Assembly: GCF_016808335.1 (NCBI RefSeq)
Contig: NC_053140.1
Location: 31,984,586-32,048,585, forward strand
Length of the DNA: 64,000 nt
From: Panicum virgatum
Lineage: Eukaryota > Streptophyta > Magnoliopsida > Poales > Poaceae
Reading direction: 5' to 3'
Every line of letters starts with the position of its first letter. The stretch's first letter is position 1. A model generated the notes under the pieces. The model had not been told where the DNA came from and made no database searches. It saw nothing but the letters and a program-made list of their open reading frames with translations. Position numbers and translations under genes: made by a program. Shown here one piece after another: positions 1-11,900 of this stretch.

Positions 1-3000
1 TCATCTTCTCGCTCCCATGTAGCCTCATCTTCACTGTGGTGACTCCACTGAACTCTGCACATCTTGATGCGCTTGTTTCGAGTAACCCTTTCTGATGTCT
101 CCAGAATCTTCACCGGATGCTCAGTATAAGTCAGATCTTTCTGCACATCTACTCCATCCAGTGGTGCCTGCTCCTCGGGTACTCGCAGACACCTCTTCAG
201 CTGAGATATATGGAAGACATCATGAACTCCTGAGAGGCTGGTAGGCAACTCCAGGCGATAAGCAACTTCGCCTTTCCTCTCTAGCACCTTGAATGGACCA
301 ACATACCGAGGTGCTAACTTCCCCTTGACATTAAACCTGTGGATTCCTCTCATCGGAGACACCTTCAGGTATACATGATCACCAACACTGAAAGTCAGGT
401 CTCTCCGTTTGCCATCTGCATAGCTTTTGCCTGCTCTGTGCAATCCTCAGATTTTCTCGCACAGCCTGAACCATCTGCTCTGCATCTTCTATGATATCAG
501 GGCCAAAGAGCTGCTTCTCACTAATCTGATCCCAGTAGAGAGGAGTCCTGCACTTTCTGCCATACAATGCCTCGAAGGGGGACTTCTTCAGACTGGCCTG
601 ATAGCTATTGTTATATGAGAACTCAGCATAAGACAGGCACTTATCCCAACTAGTACCGTACTGAATGGCACAAACTCTCAGCATATCCTCCAACACTTGG
701 TTGGTTCTCTCTATCTGCCCATCTGTCTGAGGGTGATAAGCCGTACTGAAACGCAGCTTCGTATCCAGCGAATCATGGAGCTGCTCCCAGAATCGAGAAG
801 TGAACTGAGACCCTCTGTCAGATATGATCTTCTTGGGCACACCATGCAAGAAGACAATCCGAGAGATGTACAACTCCGCAAGTCTAGCACCGGAGTAAGT
901 AGTGTTCACTGGAATGAAGTGAGCAACCTTCGTCAATCGATCCACTACTACCCATATAGAGTTGTACCCTTTCTAAGTACGAGGCAACCCAACAATGAAG
1001 TCCATAGTGATTTCCTCCCATTTCCACTCTGGAATCTTCAAAGGCTGTAACAGACCTGCTGGCCTTTGATGCTCAGCCTTGACACGCTGACAAGTGTCAC
1101 AAATAGCCACGTACTCTGCCACTGAACGCTTCATCCCATACCACCAGAAACGTTCCTTCAGATCATAGTACATCTTCGTGCTGCCCGGATGAATAGAGTA
1201 AGCTGTATCATGGGCCTCACTCAGAATCAACATCCGGAGATCATTCACATCTGGCACACAGATCCGGTTCTTGTACCACAAGGTACCCGGATCATCCTCT
1301 CTGAAGTGTGGAGCCTTGCCCTTCTTGAGCAACTCATGGATCTCCTGTAGCTTCTCATCTTCCTTCTGATGCTGCCTGATCTCTGACTCTAGAGTCGGTA
1401 CTGCCTCAAACGCTGCACTGGAGGTATGATGCAAGAAGCCCAGACTCAATTGCTCGAACTCCTCGCATAACTCTGGAGGCATCTGGAAAGCCACAGCCAT
1501 GTTGACATAACTTCTTCTGCTCAGAGCATCTGCTACAACATTGGCCTTGCCCGGATGATAGTGAATCTCCAGGTCATAGTCCTTGACCAACTCTAGCCAT
1601 CTTTTCTGCCGCATGTTCAGCTCATTCTGCGTGAAAATGTACGTGAGGCTCTTGTGATCAGTGTAGATATCACACCGCTGTCCATACAAGTAATGCCTCC
1701 AAATCTTCAGAGCATGCACAACTGCGGCTAACTCAAGATCATGAGTAGGATAGTTCAGCTCATGCCGGCGTAGCTGCCGTGAAGCATAAGCTATCACTCT
1801 GCCTTCCTGCATCAGAACACACCCAAGACCATCCTTCGAAGCACACAATACACCGTGAACCTATTGCTCTGGTCTGGCAGAGTAAGGACTAGCGCCGTAG
1901 TCAACCTCTTCTTCAGCTCATCGAAGGCCATCTGACGCTCATCAGTCCATACGAAAGCCACATTCTTCTCCAGCAAAGAAGTCAAAGGCTTCGTGATCTT
2001 GGAGAAATTCTCAATGAACCTCCGATAATATCCAGCTAAGCCCAAGAATGACGGGACTTCCTTCACCGTCTGCGGTGTCTCCCACTCGAGCACATCCTTC
2101 ACCTTGCTCGGATCAACAGCAATGCCTCCCTGAGAGATAACATGACCGAGGAATGGAACCTCGTCAATCCAGAACTCGCACTTGCTGAACTTGGCATACA
2201 ACTGATGCTCCCTCAGTCTCTGCAATACGAGTCTCAGATGCTCCTCATGCTCTTCTTCTGTCTTGGAGAAGATCAGAATATCATCAATGAAGATCACCAT
2301 AAAGACATCCAGATAGTCCATGAAAACCATGTTCATCAGATGCATGAAGAAAGCCGGGGCATTAGTCAAGCCGAAGGACATGACCGTGTACTCATACAGC
2401 CCGTATTTGCAGGTGAATGCCGTCTTCGGAATATCCCCAGGACGGATCCTCAGCTGAAAATAACCCGAACAAAGATCAATCTTCGAGAATATATGAGCAC
2501 CCCGAAGCAGATCGAAGAGATCCTCAATACGAGGCAGTGGATGCTTGTTCTTGATAGTAACTGCATTCAGCTCCCGATAATCAACACACATTCTATCCCA
2601 AGATCACATCTATCCCCGAGGAATCAATGACAATCAAACCAGTGCGGAACTCTGCCCCCTTTATGACAATATTAATTCTGGAGCATATAGAACATGTGTG
2701 TATCTGACCCCCAGGTGAGGTAACTACCATAGTTGTCCTCATACAAGAAACTGGTATACCATGCTTCTTGGCAAATGACTTGGAAATGAAAGAATGAGTA
2801 GCACCGGTATCGAAAAGCAATGTAGCGGGGTGAGAGTTGACCATGAACGTACCAATAACCATGTTAGGAGCCTCGGCCGCTAACTCAGCCATCACGTGGT
2901 TCACCCGACCCTGTGCTGGCGCCCTGGGCTGAGCTGGGAGCCCCTGCTGTCCCGTCTGCGCCTTCCAGGGGCAAGTGTTGGCGTAGTGCCCCGGCTGGCC

Positions 3001-4121
3001 GCAGTGATAGCAGGTGCGAGGGGGTCCCTGAGCCTGCTGTCCGGTAGGAGGAGCTGCCTGCCGTGGAGCCTGAGGTGCTGGCGGCGCTGGTGGAGCATGA
3101 GCCGGAGGTGCCGGTAACCTCGGGCCCTGACCTGCCTGCTGCTGTCGAGGCAGGTACTGCTGCGGCCTCTACTGGTACTGCTGGGGAGGCCGGTACTGCT
3201 GCTGCTGGTACTGCTGAAGCGGCTGGAGGCGAGGACGAGTGTTGCTGCCGGAAGCAACGGGGACAATCTTCCTCTTCTTGTCCTCCATCTCCAAGTGCTT
3301 GCGCTCAGTGTTGAGCGCGCTGTCAACCAGATGGTTGAAGTCGTCGAAGCGAAGGTTGAGCAGCGCATACTGGAGGTAGTCCTCAAGCCCCTCCATGAAA
3401 TGCTCCTGCTTCTTGCGGTCATCCGCAACATCGGCAGGGGCGTAGCGAGCAAGCTGCAGAAAGCGATCATGATACTCCGTGACCAACATAGTCCCCTGAA
3501 GTGACAAAGACAGATAGATATCAAAAGATTAACTCAAGATTCATAAGGATAGAACAAGGGGCATTAGCTCAAAAGAAACCGCTGAATGATTATATCTAAG
3601 ATTACCTGCTTCAGTGCAAGGAACTCCTTCTGCTTCATCTTCATAACGCCCGCGGGGACGTTGTGGCTGCGGAACCGCTCCCGGAACTGGAGTCAGGTGA
3701 GAGCCTCACGGTCCTGAACTGGGTGGGACTCCCACCAGTCCAAAGCTGCCCCTCGCAGCTGTCCTGCTGCGTACAAGACGCGCTCACGATCATCGCACTG
3801 GGCGATGTCCAGCTGGCGCTCCATTGCACGGAGCCAGTCGTCAGCCTGAAGAGGGTCGGACGTGTGAGAGAACGTCGGCGGGTGACCCCTCAGGAACTCA
3901 GCACGCCTGTCGCGAGGCTGCGGCGGTGGAGGAGGTGGAGGCTGAGTGTGAGCCTGCTGAAGTGCCTGAACAGTGTTGTTCAGGGTAGCCATCATCTGCA
4001 TCTGGAGCTGGAAGTACTGCTCCGGGGTCAAAGGCGGAGGCATCGGGATCCCGGTCCCCTGTGTGTTCTGACCCTGGTTGTTCTGCCCCTGCTGGTCAGA
4101 ACCACGCCTGGTGTTCACCAT
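1..4121 (-). pseudogene. Element A gag-pol polyprotein, broken
   Basis: Gag starts at the ATG at 4121 (MVNTRRG...) and is interrupted by an intron (3496-3605). A CCHC knuckle ([14 protein letters not shown]) lies near 2970-3015, and gag and pol share one frame there, which looks like the ancestral arrangement. Protease has the DTGATHS motif. Lesions seen: TAG at 3169-3171 in gag; about 0.4 kb missing at 2592, removing the end of protease and the start of reverse transcriptase and leaving a TAG at 2593-2595; a 1-nt deletion near 1845 at the RNase H YCDAS motif; TAG at 973-975 in integrase; a 2-nt deletion near 426. The reverse transcriptase FIDDIL box and integrase DDE residues are otherwise recognisable. 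The chromodomain ([11 protein letters not shown]...) is cut by the window start. Confidence 0.88.
3496..3605 (-). other. Intron in gag of element A
   Basis: A 110-bp GT...AG segment separates the gag part ending ...ALKQ from the part starting GTMLVTEY. Exon 1 (4121 to 3606) is exactly 172 codons, so the intron is phase 0. Copies B, C and D have a homologous segment at the same codon boundary. Element E lacks it and reads straight through (...[11 protein letters not shown]). No transcript evidence is available. Confidence 0.7.
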
Positions 4122-4680
4122 CTGATTTTGGACAAAAGATTTCACGAGTAAGGATATTGCAGGAATAAATTCTGATGGATATGATAACTCTTTGCGGAAA
4201 AAGACTCAGACCTGATAAAGTAGACAGGATAGAGTGGACTGTTTTACCCCCCAACGATCTAACTCATTTTATTAATTAGTTAACTTTACCCTCAGAGTGA
4301 TTTTCTTTAAACAAATTTAAACTGCTAAGCTATGCAATCATTCAAAAAATCCAAATCAAACATGTAGCATAATAACAAGCAGACAATTTTCACAACTTAG
4401 CCGAGTTTAACACACGACTCGATTAACACAACGCGTCGCAGAACGTGCTATCGTATTATTATAAAAGGTCACCTAGCTAATACTCATGGGGGTCAGATGA
4501 CTGATTCAGGCCAAAATCTACGAAAACTATTCTTTAGAGAGAGAAATCAAGACAAGACGGGTAAAAAGTCATAGAATTCAAGGAGTATAATAGTAAAATA
4601 GTTTCAGCAGGCAAGGATTGGAGAGAAGAAGTCCTAAAACTCGACCAGTTCTATTTAGGCTTCGTCCTACAGTCGATATG
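4122..4680 (-). other. 5' leader of element A between primer site and gag
   Basis: Non-coding, AT-rich leader of about 560 bp, homologous to the leaders of B, C and D. I see no gene in it. Confidence 0.75.
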
Positions 4681-4692
4681 GCTCTGATACCA
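4681..4692 (-). other. Primer binding site, element A (initiator-Met tRNA type)
   Basis: On the minus strand the 12-mer TGGTATCAGAGC lies 3 nt inside the LTR end. This is the common plant PBS matching the 3' end of initiator-Met tRNA. It makes 4696-7547 the 5' LTR and fixes the element's orientation. Confidence 0.92.
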
Positions 4693-4695
4693 CTC

Positions 4696-7547
4696 TGTAA
4701 CACCCGGTTTATAAAAGAACATAAACCGAGCAATCATATACGTGACAGGATCAAGTCACACGTATATACAACAGAATGAACAGTATATCATAGCACATAT
4801 CACGTAAAAAGATATAATAAATCGAACACGAATGTTATTTATTACATTAATGACAAAATGTCTGATACAGCGGAAGCGAAGTACAAATACGATAAAAACT
4901 CTCCGAAGCTGAGCAGGGCGCCATAGGGACGTCGACTGGGAGACGAACGCCTAGAAGTCCTCGTAGTCCTGGTAGCGCTGAGCGAACTCCCTCGCGTCGG
5001 CACGAACTGAGCAGCAGTAGTGTAACCGAGAGGAAAAAGTAGAGAAGAGGCAAGAGTGAGTACACAACTTATACTCAACAAGTATAACACAAACTATGAG
5101 GCTCTAAGGTTGGCTGACTGACTGCATTAGCTTTTAAGCCTTGGCAAAATTTTATTAAGGCTATTTACTACAAGTTGATGAATTACCATAAACCCAGTTA
5201 CATAGTAATTAATCAAGATTAAACATGTTACTACTGAGAACCAAACCGAAACCACCAAGGTAACCCCGAGAGGCACCTCCCTCGTCGGAAGGAGATAACC
5301 CCACTAATCAAAAGGAGGATCTGGGCCGCTCATAACCGTGAGCACGGCTAGTATACCAGTTTTACACTCTGCAGAGGTTGCACATCTTTACCCACAAGTC
5401 GTGAGCTACGCCAGTTGTTCATCACACTTCCTTAGGTGAGATGACTAGCAAACTCACTACGAGGCCTTTACAAAGAATCTCATTGGTAAGGAATAACCGC
5501 GAGGGTTGGATCGGCAACCATGTAGCAGGTCTAGTGGGCGTCAAGAATACCACAGACGAGGCCACTCAGTACGAGGGACATAGAAGCTTACCACCCTTGC
5601 CCCGCAGGTAAGTTACTCCAAACCAAAAAGACCTAATTATTACGCCAAGACCATCTCATTCCAGTCTTGTGGTAGCGCTGTTGTCCCAGGTTGTCGCTCT
5701 ATGAACCGGTCCTTATGGAGAGTGGCCAACCAGGCAGTAAGCACCGTGCTGGCCCCCTAAACCATGTTTCTAACAAAAACCAATTTTAATGAGACGTGAG
5801 CCACTGAAGCCACACAGAGGGCCACTCTCAGAATTAAGTTGCATATACCATTAATCAAATTAATTAAAAAGGACCATTATGTGTTATAGCGCGGCACCTA
5901 GCACAACTAAGCAATATGCAACCCAAAGGATATATATAAAGGATATAAAGTGGCTAGCAAAGTCCTTATAGGCATACAATATTAAAATGCAGTATGAAAA
6001 TGTATTTAAAAGTGATAGGTTTTTCATGTTATACTTGCCTTCCTCGTACTGCTCCTGCTGCTGCTCAAAGTGGTCAGAAGATAGCTGCTCCGGGTACTGA
6101 TACTGGGGCTCCTCCGGTAGCTCAACGTCTACTCACGAGCACACGGCCAAAAATAAGGCACACAATAAGCATACAAGCAAACACTAACAAAAGCTAAGGA
6201 ACAGTACATCAATACATAAAAACAGCATGCTAAACTAGTCTAAAACTATTCTACGCATTACAACGATCGCGTGGACATAAAGAACGCCTAAAACGGAGTT
6301 AAAACGCATATTCTAGGCTAAAAACAAGTTTCAGGGACTAAACTGCAAGAAAACTAAGTTCCAGGGGGTTTTCTGCAAAAACTAAGGACAAAAATGTAAT
6401 TAACCATTAAATCTAAGGGCTAACGTGCAAAACCGACGGCTCTGGACGGCGGGTTTGATTTCTGGAAAGCTCAGGGGGGTCTGTGCAAAGTTTTGGGCTT
6501 AACTGCAATTATTTTTGAACTACAAAGGAGTGCGGGTTGAATATGGAAAACTTGAGGGGCTCTTTAGAAAAAAAACTCCAGAAGTCGAGGCGGAGCCGGT
6601 GCGCTCCTTGGACGGGCCCTGGTGCGGCGGAGCGGCTGAGTCTCGGCGGCGCAGAGGCAGCTCCGAGCTTGGAGCTCCAAGGCGGCGGCGTTAGGGTTAG
6701 AGGTGGCGTTCTGCTGGGTGGGTTAGGCTTAGGAGGGTGCGGCGCGGTGTGATTTAAAGGGCCGGGGTGATCCTAGGCGTGCGTGCCCGGGATTGGAAAA
6801 CCGGCGAAAATCCCGGCGAGGATCGGGTGCGGTGGTTGTGCGACGCAGGGAAGGAGGAGCTGACGTGTGGGGCCAACGGGTCAGCGAGAGGAGTAGGGCG
6901 CGGGCGGAGGCCGGTGCGTGAGCGGTGGTTGCGGAAAGGAAGGTAAGGGCCGACAGGTGGGGTCAGGCGGTCAGCGGGGCGACACGCGCGTGGCGCAGGG
7001 AGCCGCTGACACGCGGGACCGAGCTATCAGGGAGAGGGGGCGCGCGCAAGCAGGCTGGAGTGAATGGTGACGCGCGAGCGGCCGTGGCGCTTGGGCCGAG
7101 CGTGCAAGCTAGGCTTGGTGGGCTGCTGCGGTGGGAGGAGTGGGCCGTGTGCTGGGCTGGCCGAGCGGGAAAGGAACTGGGCCGGCCGGGTAGAGGGAGA
7201 AGAGGGTCGCAAGTTGGGCCAAGGGAATTGGGTTGGGCTTGGTTTTGGTTTTCTGGATTTGGGTTTTCTATTCTTCCTTTTCTATTTGCCAAATCACTCC
7301 AATTCAAACCAAACAAACTAATTGAATTCAATCTTGAATTTGAATTCAACCCTAACACTCAAACAAATAAAATAATGCTCCAGCATGAATGCATCAACAA
7401 AGTTAAACCTAAGAAGAAAAAAAAATTTAAATACTAATGGAACAAAATTTTGATTAAATGCAAGACTAAACACAATAAACCTTAGAAATTTAAATAAAGC
7501 CAATTAAATTTGTTATAAATTGCTGAAATTTAAATTAGGGTGTTACA
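4696..7547 (-). repeat. 5' LTR of element A
   Basis: 2852 bp, with inverted ends TGTAACACCC and GGGTGTTACA. On the minus strand the order is: AT-rich start; GC-rich gene-like part (about 7250-6550) with a telo-box (CTAACCCTAA, 6691-6700); then two short coding-like exons (6039-6128 and 4951-5006); then the 3' end. The long antisense frames in the GC-rich part look like composition effects. Confidence 0.9.
4951..6128 (-). CDS. Putative spliced ORF inside LTR of element A
   Basis: Exon 6128-6039 (90 nt) follows an acceptor (GAGTAG) and reads as an E/Q/Y-rich peptide (DVELPEEPQYQYPEQ...), ending GAG GAA G. A GC-type donor (GCAAGT) follows. After about 1 kb an acceptor (GCTCAG) leads to exon 5006-4951 (56 nt), ending YQDYEDF and TAG. 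The intron is phase 1. Both exons are open here. All seven family-1 LTRs that reach this far have the same 90-nt exon, and most have the 56-nt one. No in-frame ATG is visible in either exon, so the real start, and whether the product is made, are unknown. It could be a decayed captured host exon pair rather than a working gene. Confidence 0.45.
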
Positions 7548-7644
7548 CCAAACTTCCGGGTGACATGAGCACCTAGCATATCATACAGCCTTGTTTTTTT
7601 TCTAATCATTTGTCCGACTGGATCCACTGACTCTGAAATCATGG

Positions 7645-8183
7645 CGCCCAGCCCCTGAACAGGGTAACTGATGGAGTCGCAGAGACACGCTGAGTGGTAG
7701 CAGCGCCCAGCGCCCGACCAGGGTCGCTGGCGGAGTCGCGGAGACACACCAATTGGTAGAGGCACCCAGCCCCCGAGCAGGGTCGCTGGCAGAATCGCGG
7801 AGACATGCCGTGTGGTAGCGGCGCCCAGCCCCCGAGCAGGGTCACTAGCGGAATCGCGGAGACACACTGAGTGGTTGCGGCACCCAGCCCCTGAGTAGGG
7901 TCGCTGGCATAGTCGCGGAGACACGCCGAGTGGTAGCGGCGCCCAACCCCCGAGCATGGCCTCTGGGGGAGTCGCGGAGACACGCCGAGTGGTAGCGGCA
8001 CCCAGCCCCCGAGCAGGGTCTCTGGGGGAGTCGCGGAGACACGCCGAGTGGTAGCGGCACCCAGCCCCCGAGCAGGGTTGCTGGTGGAGTCGCGGAGACA
8101 CGCCGAGTGGTAGCGGCGCCCAGCCCCCGTGCAGGGTCGCTGGCGGAGTCGCGGAGACACATCGAGTGGTAGCGGCGCCTAGG
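7645..8183. repeat. 59-bp minisatellite, about nine copies
   Basis: The anchor G(A)TCGC(G)GAGACAC recurs at 7676, 7735, 7794, 7853, 7912, 7971, 8030, 8089 and 8148, exactly 59 bp each time. Units are GC-rich and differ by only a few bases. There are no unique spacers, so this is a direct tandem array. On the minus strand none of the three frames meets a stop through most of the array, which produces overlapping repetitive ORFs that I do not treat as genes. It lies just upstream of F. Confidence 0.93.
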
Positions 8184-8370
8184 TGGTTTGTATTTCCATT
8201 TGGACTTTTACTGCAACGAGCAAAAAGTTACCGTTGGGGCCCGCTCCTTGCTGAATACGACTCAGGCTATTTCTCGCTTTTGCCTTCTTGCTGTTGCCTC
8301 TTCGCCTTCTCGCCGCCAGTCGTCCTCCCCGCCCACCCCCACAGATCCGGTCCACCCGCTGGCACTCGGA

Positions 8371-8978
8371 ATGGCTGCCGAGTCGCCAAAATCTTCCTCG
8401 TCCGCGTCTGGAGGTGCTGCCAATGTGCCGCCGCCCTCAGAGGTGTGGACACCGAGCAACCTCCGGGAGGAGGACATCCAAGATCTGGTGGAGCGCGGGC
8501 TCCTCCCCGAGAAGGAGATCTTGGGGTGGAAATGCCGCTTCGGGGTGGAGTTCCCAATGGAGGACAGGACGGAGACGGTCATCTTCCAGTCCTTCTACGA
8601 GAAAGGCTTCGCGTTGCCCGTGGGGGCCTTCTTCCGTGGGCTCCTTTTCTTCTACGGCCTTGAGGTAACACATCTCAAGCCGAACTCCATCGCGCAGATC
8701 GCGATCTTTATCCATTTGTGCGAGGCGTTCCTGGGAATTGCCCCGCACTTCAATTTGTGGCGGGCTCTGTACCATTTGAGGGGGTACCCATCCGTTGCTC
8801 ACCGCGACGTGGTGGGCGGCGCCGCCTTCTCGCTACGCCAGGGCCGATTGTACCTGGCCCTAGAATTGCGCGACAATAACAAGGGGTGGCACAAGGTCTG
8901 GTTCGTGGTGTCGAACCCGGCCCCTTGTCTGCCCGACCGCACTAGCCGCGCGCCGGACCCTCGCGCGTGCTGGGAAGA
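8371..8978 (+). pseudogene. Unit F, first part: 'putative gypsy type transposon' (Transposase_28-like) ORF
   Basis: From ATG 8371 the frame reads [11 protein letters not shown]..., then [11 protein letters not shown] and a conserved core ([36 protein letters not shown]). These are typical of the plant domain family PF04195, found in retrotransposon-related ORFs of grasses. The open frame extends further upstream, but this ATG follows a 5'UTR-like stretch. It is cut at 8978 by element B and resumes at 20642 in the same frame once B and one TSD copy are ignored. The role of this family is unknown to me. Confidence 0.75.
8974..8978. repeat. Target-site duplication, left copy, element B (GAAGA)
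   Basis: GAAGA here is repeated at 20642-20646 immediately after B's 3' LTR. This is a perfect 5-bp duplication as expected for Ty3/gypsy integration. Confidence 0.95.
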
Positions 8979-11900
8979 TGTAACACCCTGATTTAAATTT
9001 CAGCATTTTTTAATAAATTAAATTGGCTTTATTTAATTTTCTAAGGTTTATAGTGTTTAGTTGGCATTTAATCTAATTTTTGTTCCTTAATTAATTAAAA
9101 TTTATCCTAGGTTTAAATTTTTGGTTGCATTCATGCTGGTGCATAATTTTATTTGAGTGTGGTTTGAATTCAAATTCAAATTTGAATTCAAACTTTGTTT
9201 GAATTAGAAATAGAAAAGGAGAAGAGTAGGAAAAAGAAAACCCAAGACCCAGCCCAACCCCAAGGTCTGGCCCAACCCACTCCCCTCCTTCTTCCCCGCT
9301 CGGCCCAGTCCTGCGTCACGCTCTTGGCCCAGCTTCGCACGGCCCGCCCTGCGGCCTGCCTCCGCCTCGGCCCAGCTCGCTCCCGAGCCCAAGCCAGCGC
9401 CTCAGCCAGCCCGCGCTCTCTCTCCCTCACGCGCAGCCAGCACGCGCGCCGGCCTGCTCCCCTGGCTCCCTGCGCGCCGACCCCACCAGTCAGCTCCGCC
9501 TCCCCCGTTTTCCCCGCGCTGCAACGGCCGCGCCGCAATCCCCGCCGGGATCACGACGGGCGCGCACCCCCAAGATCCCCGCCGGCCCCCCCTTTAATTG
9601 GTCCGCATCTCTGCGCCCACACCTCGCCTCGCAATCGCCGCCATAAACCCTAGCGCCGCCTCCATCTAGCTCCGCCGTGCTCCTCCACGCCGGTGAGCCC
9701 CTGTTCCGCTTCAATTCGTCACCTCCGGTGACCACCGGACTAATTCGGCTTTGGACCTCCCTCGCAGGACCCGCATGGACCCCCTCCGGCAGATCCAGCG
9801 CCTGGAGCACCCCCGTACCGGCCCCGCCACCGAGCTCTGCTCCCGCCTCGCCGCCAGTCAGCATCGCCGTCGACGCTGCGCTCCTTCTCCGGCCAAGCTG
9901 AACCCTCAGTAAGAACCAGTGCCCCTCCCTTGCCCTTTTGCGCCTTTTGCCGTAGCCTGTAGCCCTTGGCGTCGCCCAGCGCACTCGCGCCGGCGAGCCT
10001 CCGCCGCGCTGACCCGCCATCGCCGGTGCGCCCTCCGCCACAGACCTCCCCGAGTCCAGTAAAGGCCACGGGTGGATCACGCATAACGCGTAGATCCTCC
10101 CCGACCCAAGCCCGCTTGGTTTTGACCCCCGGAACGCCGGATTGGGCGTCTCCGGCGAGCCGCCGCCGCGGAAAACCGAGCTCCGGTGGCGTTCCGCCGC
10201 CGCCGTCGCCCGCGAGGCACTCTGGCCGTCCGATCCGAAACCGACGCTCCAGATTAGATCGTAGGTTGATCAAATCCAAACCGCCAGATCTGAATCCTGC
10301 GGTCGAGATCTGTAGATAACGGTTCGGCCCGCTCTTTTGCTAAAGAGCCCCCCAGCTTGCTTGAAATAAACCCGCCGTCCTAGCCTGCTCAAGAATATTT
10401 CTAACCAGGCCCAGTTTTTAGCTTTTAGGCCCCTGGCTTTCCTGGTTTTTGTACCCGCAGTCCAGACAGGTAGTTTTTGCGAGTTAGACCTTAGAGCTAC
10501 CCAGTAATTACGGTTCAGTCCCTGGTTTTTGTAGAAAACCCCCTGAAACTTCAGTTTTCTTACAAATAAGCCCCTGAACCTTGTTTTTGGCCTAGTTTAT
10601 GCGTTTTAGCTCCGTTTTTAGTGTTCTTTATATCCACGCGATCGTTGTAACGCGTAGAACAGTATTAGAGTAGTTTAGTGCGCTGTTTTTATGTGTTGAT
10701 GTACTGTTCTTTAGCTTTTTGTTAGAGTTTGCTTGTATGCTTATTGTTGTGCATTGTTTTGGCCATGTGTTCGTGAGTAGACGTTGATCCATCTGAGGAG
10801 CCCCAGTACCAGTACCAGGAGCAGCTGTCTTCGGAGCACTTTGAGCAGCAGCAGGAGCAGTACGAGGAAGGCAAGTATAACATGAACAACCTATCATCTT
10901 AAATTACAATTTCATACTGCATTTTAATACTGTATGCCTTTAAGGATTTCCTAGCCAGTTTATATCCTTTATATATACCTTTGGGTTGCATTTTGGTTAG
11001 ATGTGCTAGGTTGCTGCGCTATAACACACTCTGGTCCTTTTTAATTAAATTGATTAATGTTTTACTTGAACTTAATTCTGAGAGTGGCACTCTGTGTGGC
11101 TTGAGTGGCTCACTTCTCGTTAAAAGATGTTTTTTTAGAAACATGGTTAGGGGGCCAGCACGGTGCTTACTGCCTGGTTGGCCACTCTCCATAAGGACCG
11201 GTTCATAGAGCGACAACCTGGGACAACAGCGCTACCACAAGGCTAGAATGGGATAGACTTGGCGTAATAACTAGATCTTTTTGGTTTGGAGTAACTTACC
11301 TGCGGGGCAAGAGTAGTAAGCTTCAATGGTCCCTGCTCCTCCGGCTTGGTCTGTGCTTGGATTGCGCTCCTGTGCTTGTACCCCCGGAGGTGGGCCCCAT
11401 CGTCGCCGACCTAACTCTCGCGGTTACGCCTTACCAACGAGATTCTTTTTAAAGGCCTCGTAGTGAGTCGCTGGCCATCTCACCTAAGGAAGTGTGATGA
11501 ACAACTGGCGTAGCTCACGACTTGTGGGTAAAGATGTGCAACCTCTGCAGAGTGTAAAACTGGTATACTAGCCGTGCTCACGGTTATGAGCGGCCCAGAT
11601 CCTCCTTTTGATTAGTGAAGTTATCTCCTTCCGACGAGGGAGGTGCTTCTCGGGGTTACCTTGGTGGTTTGGTTTTGGTTTGGATCTCAGTAGTTACATA
11701 ATTAATTCTGATTAATTACTATGTAACTGGGTTAATGGTAACTCATCAACTCGTAGTAAATAGCTTTAATAAAATTTTGCCAACACTTAAAAGCTAATGC
11801 AGTTGAGTCAGCCAGCCTAGAGCCTCATAGTTTGTGTTATACTTGTTGAGTACAAGTTGTGTACTCACCCTTGCCTCTTCTCTACTTTTTCCTCTTGGCT

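Larger units (their letters stand above)
1..7547 (-). mobile_element. Element A: Ty3/gypsy chromovirus-like LTR retrotransposon, truncated by window edge
   Basis: Read on the minus strand it has, in order, a 2852-bp 5' LTR (7547 to 4696), an initiator-Met primer site, a leader, gag with an intron, then protease, reverse transcriptase, RNase H, integrase and the start of a chromodomain, which runs off the left edge. The 3' LTR is outside the window. The LTR begins TGTAACACCC and ends GGGTGTTACA, as in B, C, D and H. The long LTRs and C-terminal chromodomain suggest the Tekay/Del chromovirus lineage (inference). The coding region has several disabling lesions, so the copy is dead. The sequence to the right (7548 on) belongs to another unit, F. 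Confidence 0.9.

Noticed and set aside
7535..8162. Minus-strand repetitive ORFs of 105-188 codons over the 59-bp array
   Set aside because: They are a by-product of a stop-free tandem repeat; three frames give the same composition. Reported as a repeat and a finding, not as genes.
7645..8183. CRISPR-like array
   Set aside because: The repeats are directly adjacent, without unique spacers, in a plant nuclear context.
9490..10279. Long minus-strand frames (179 and 196 codons) across B's 5' LTR, repeated at 17913-18702
   Set aside because: They are antisense to the GC-rich leader block, lack codon-like conservation and are typical of stop-poor GC-rich DNA.
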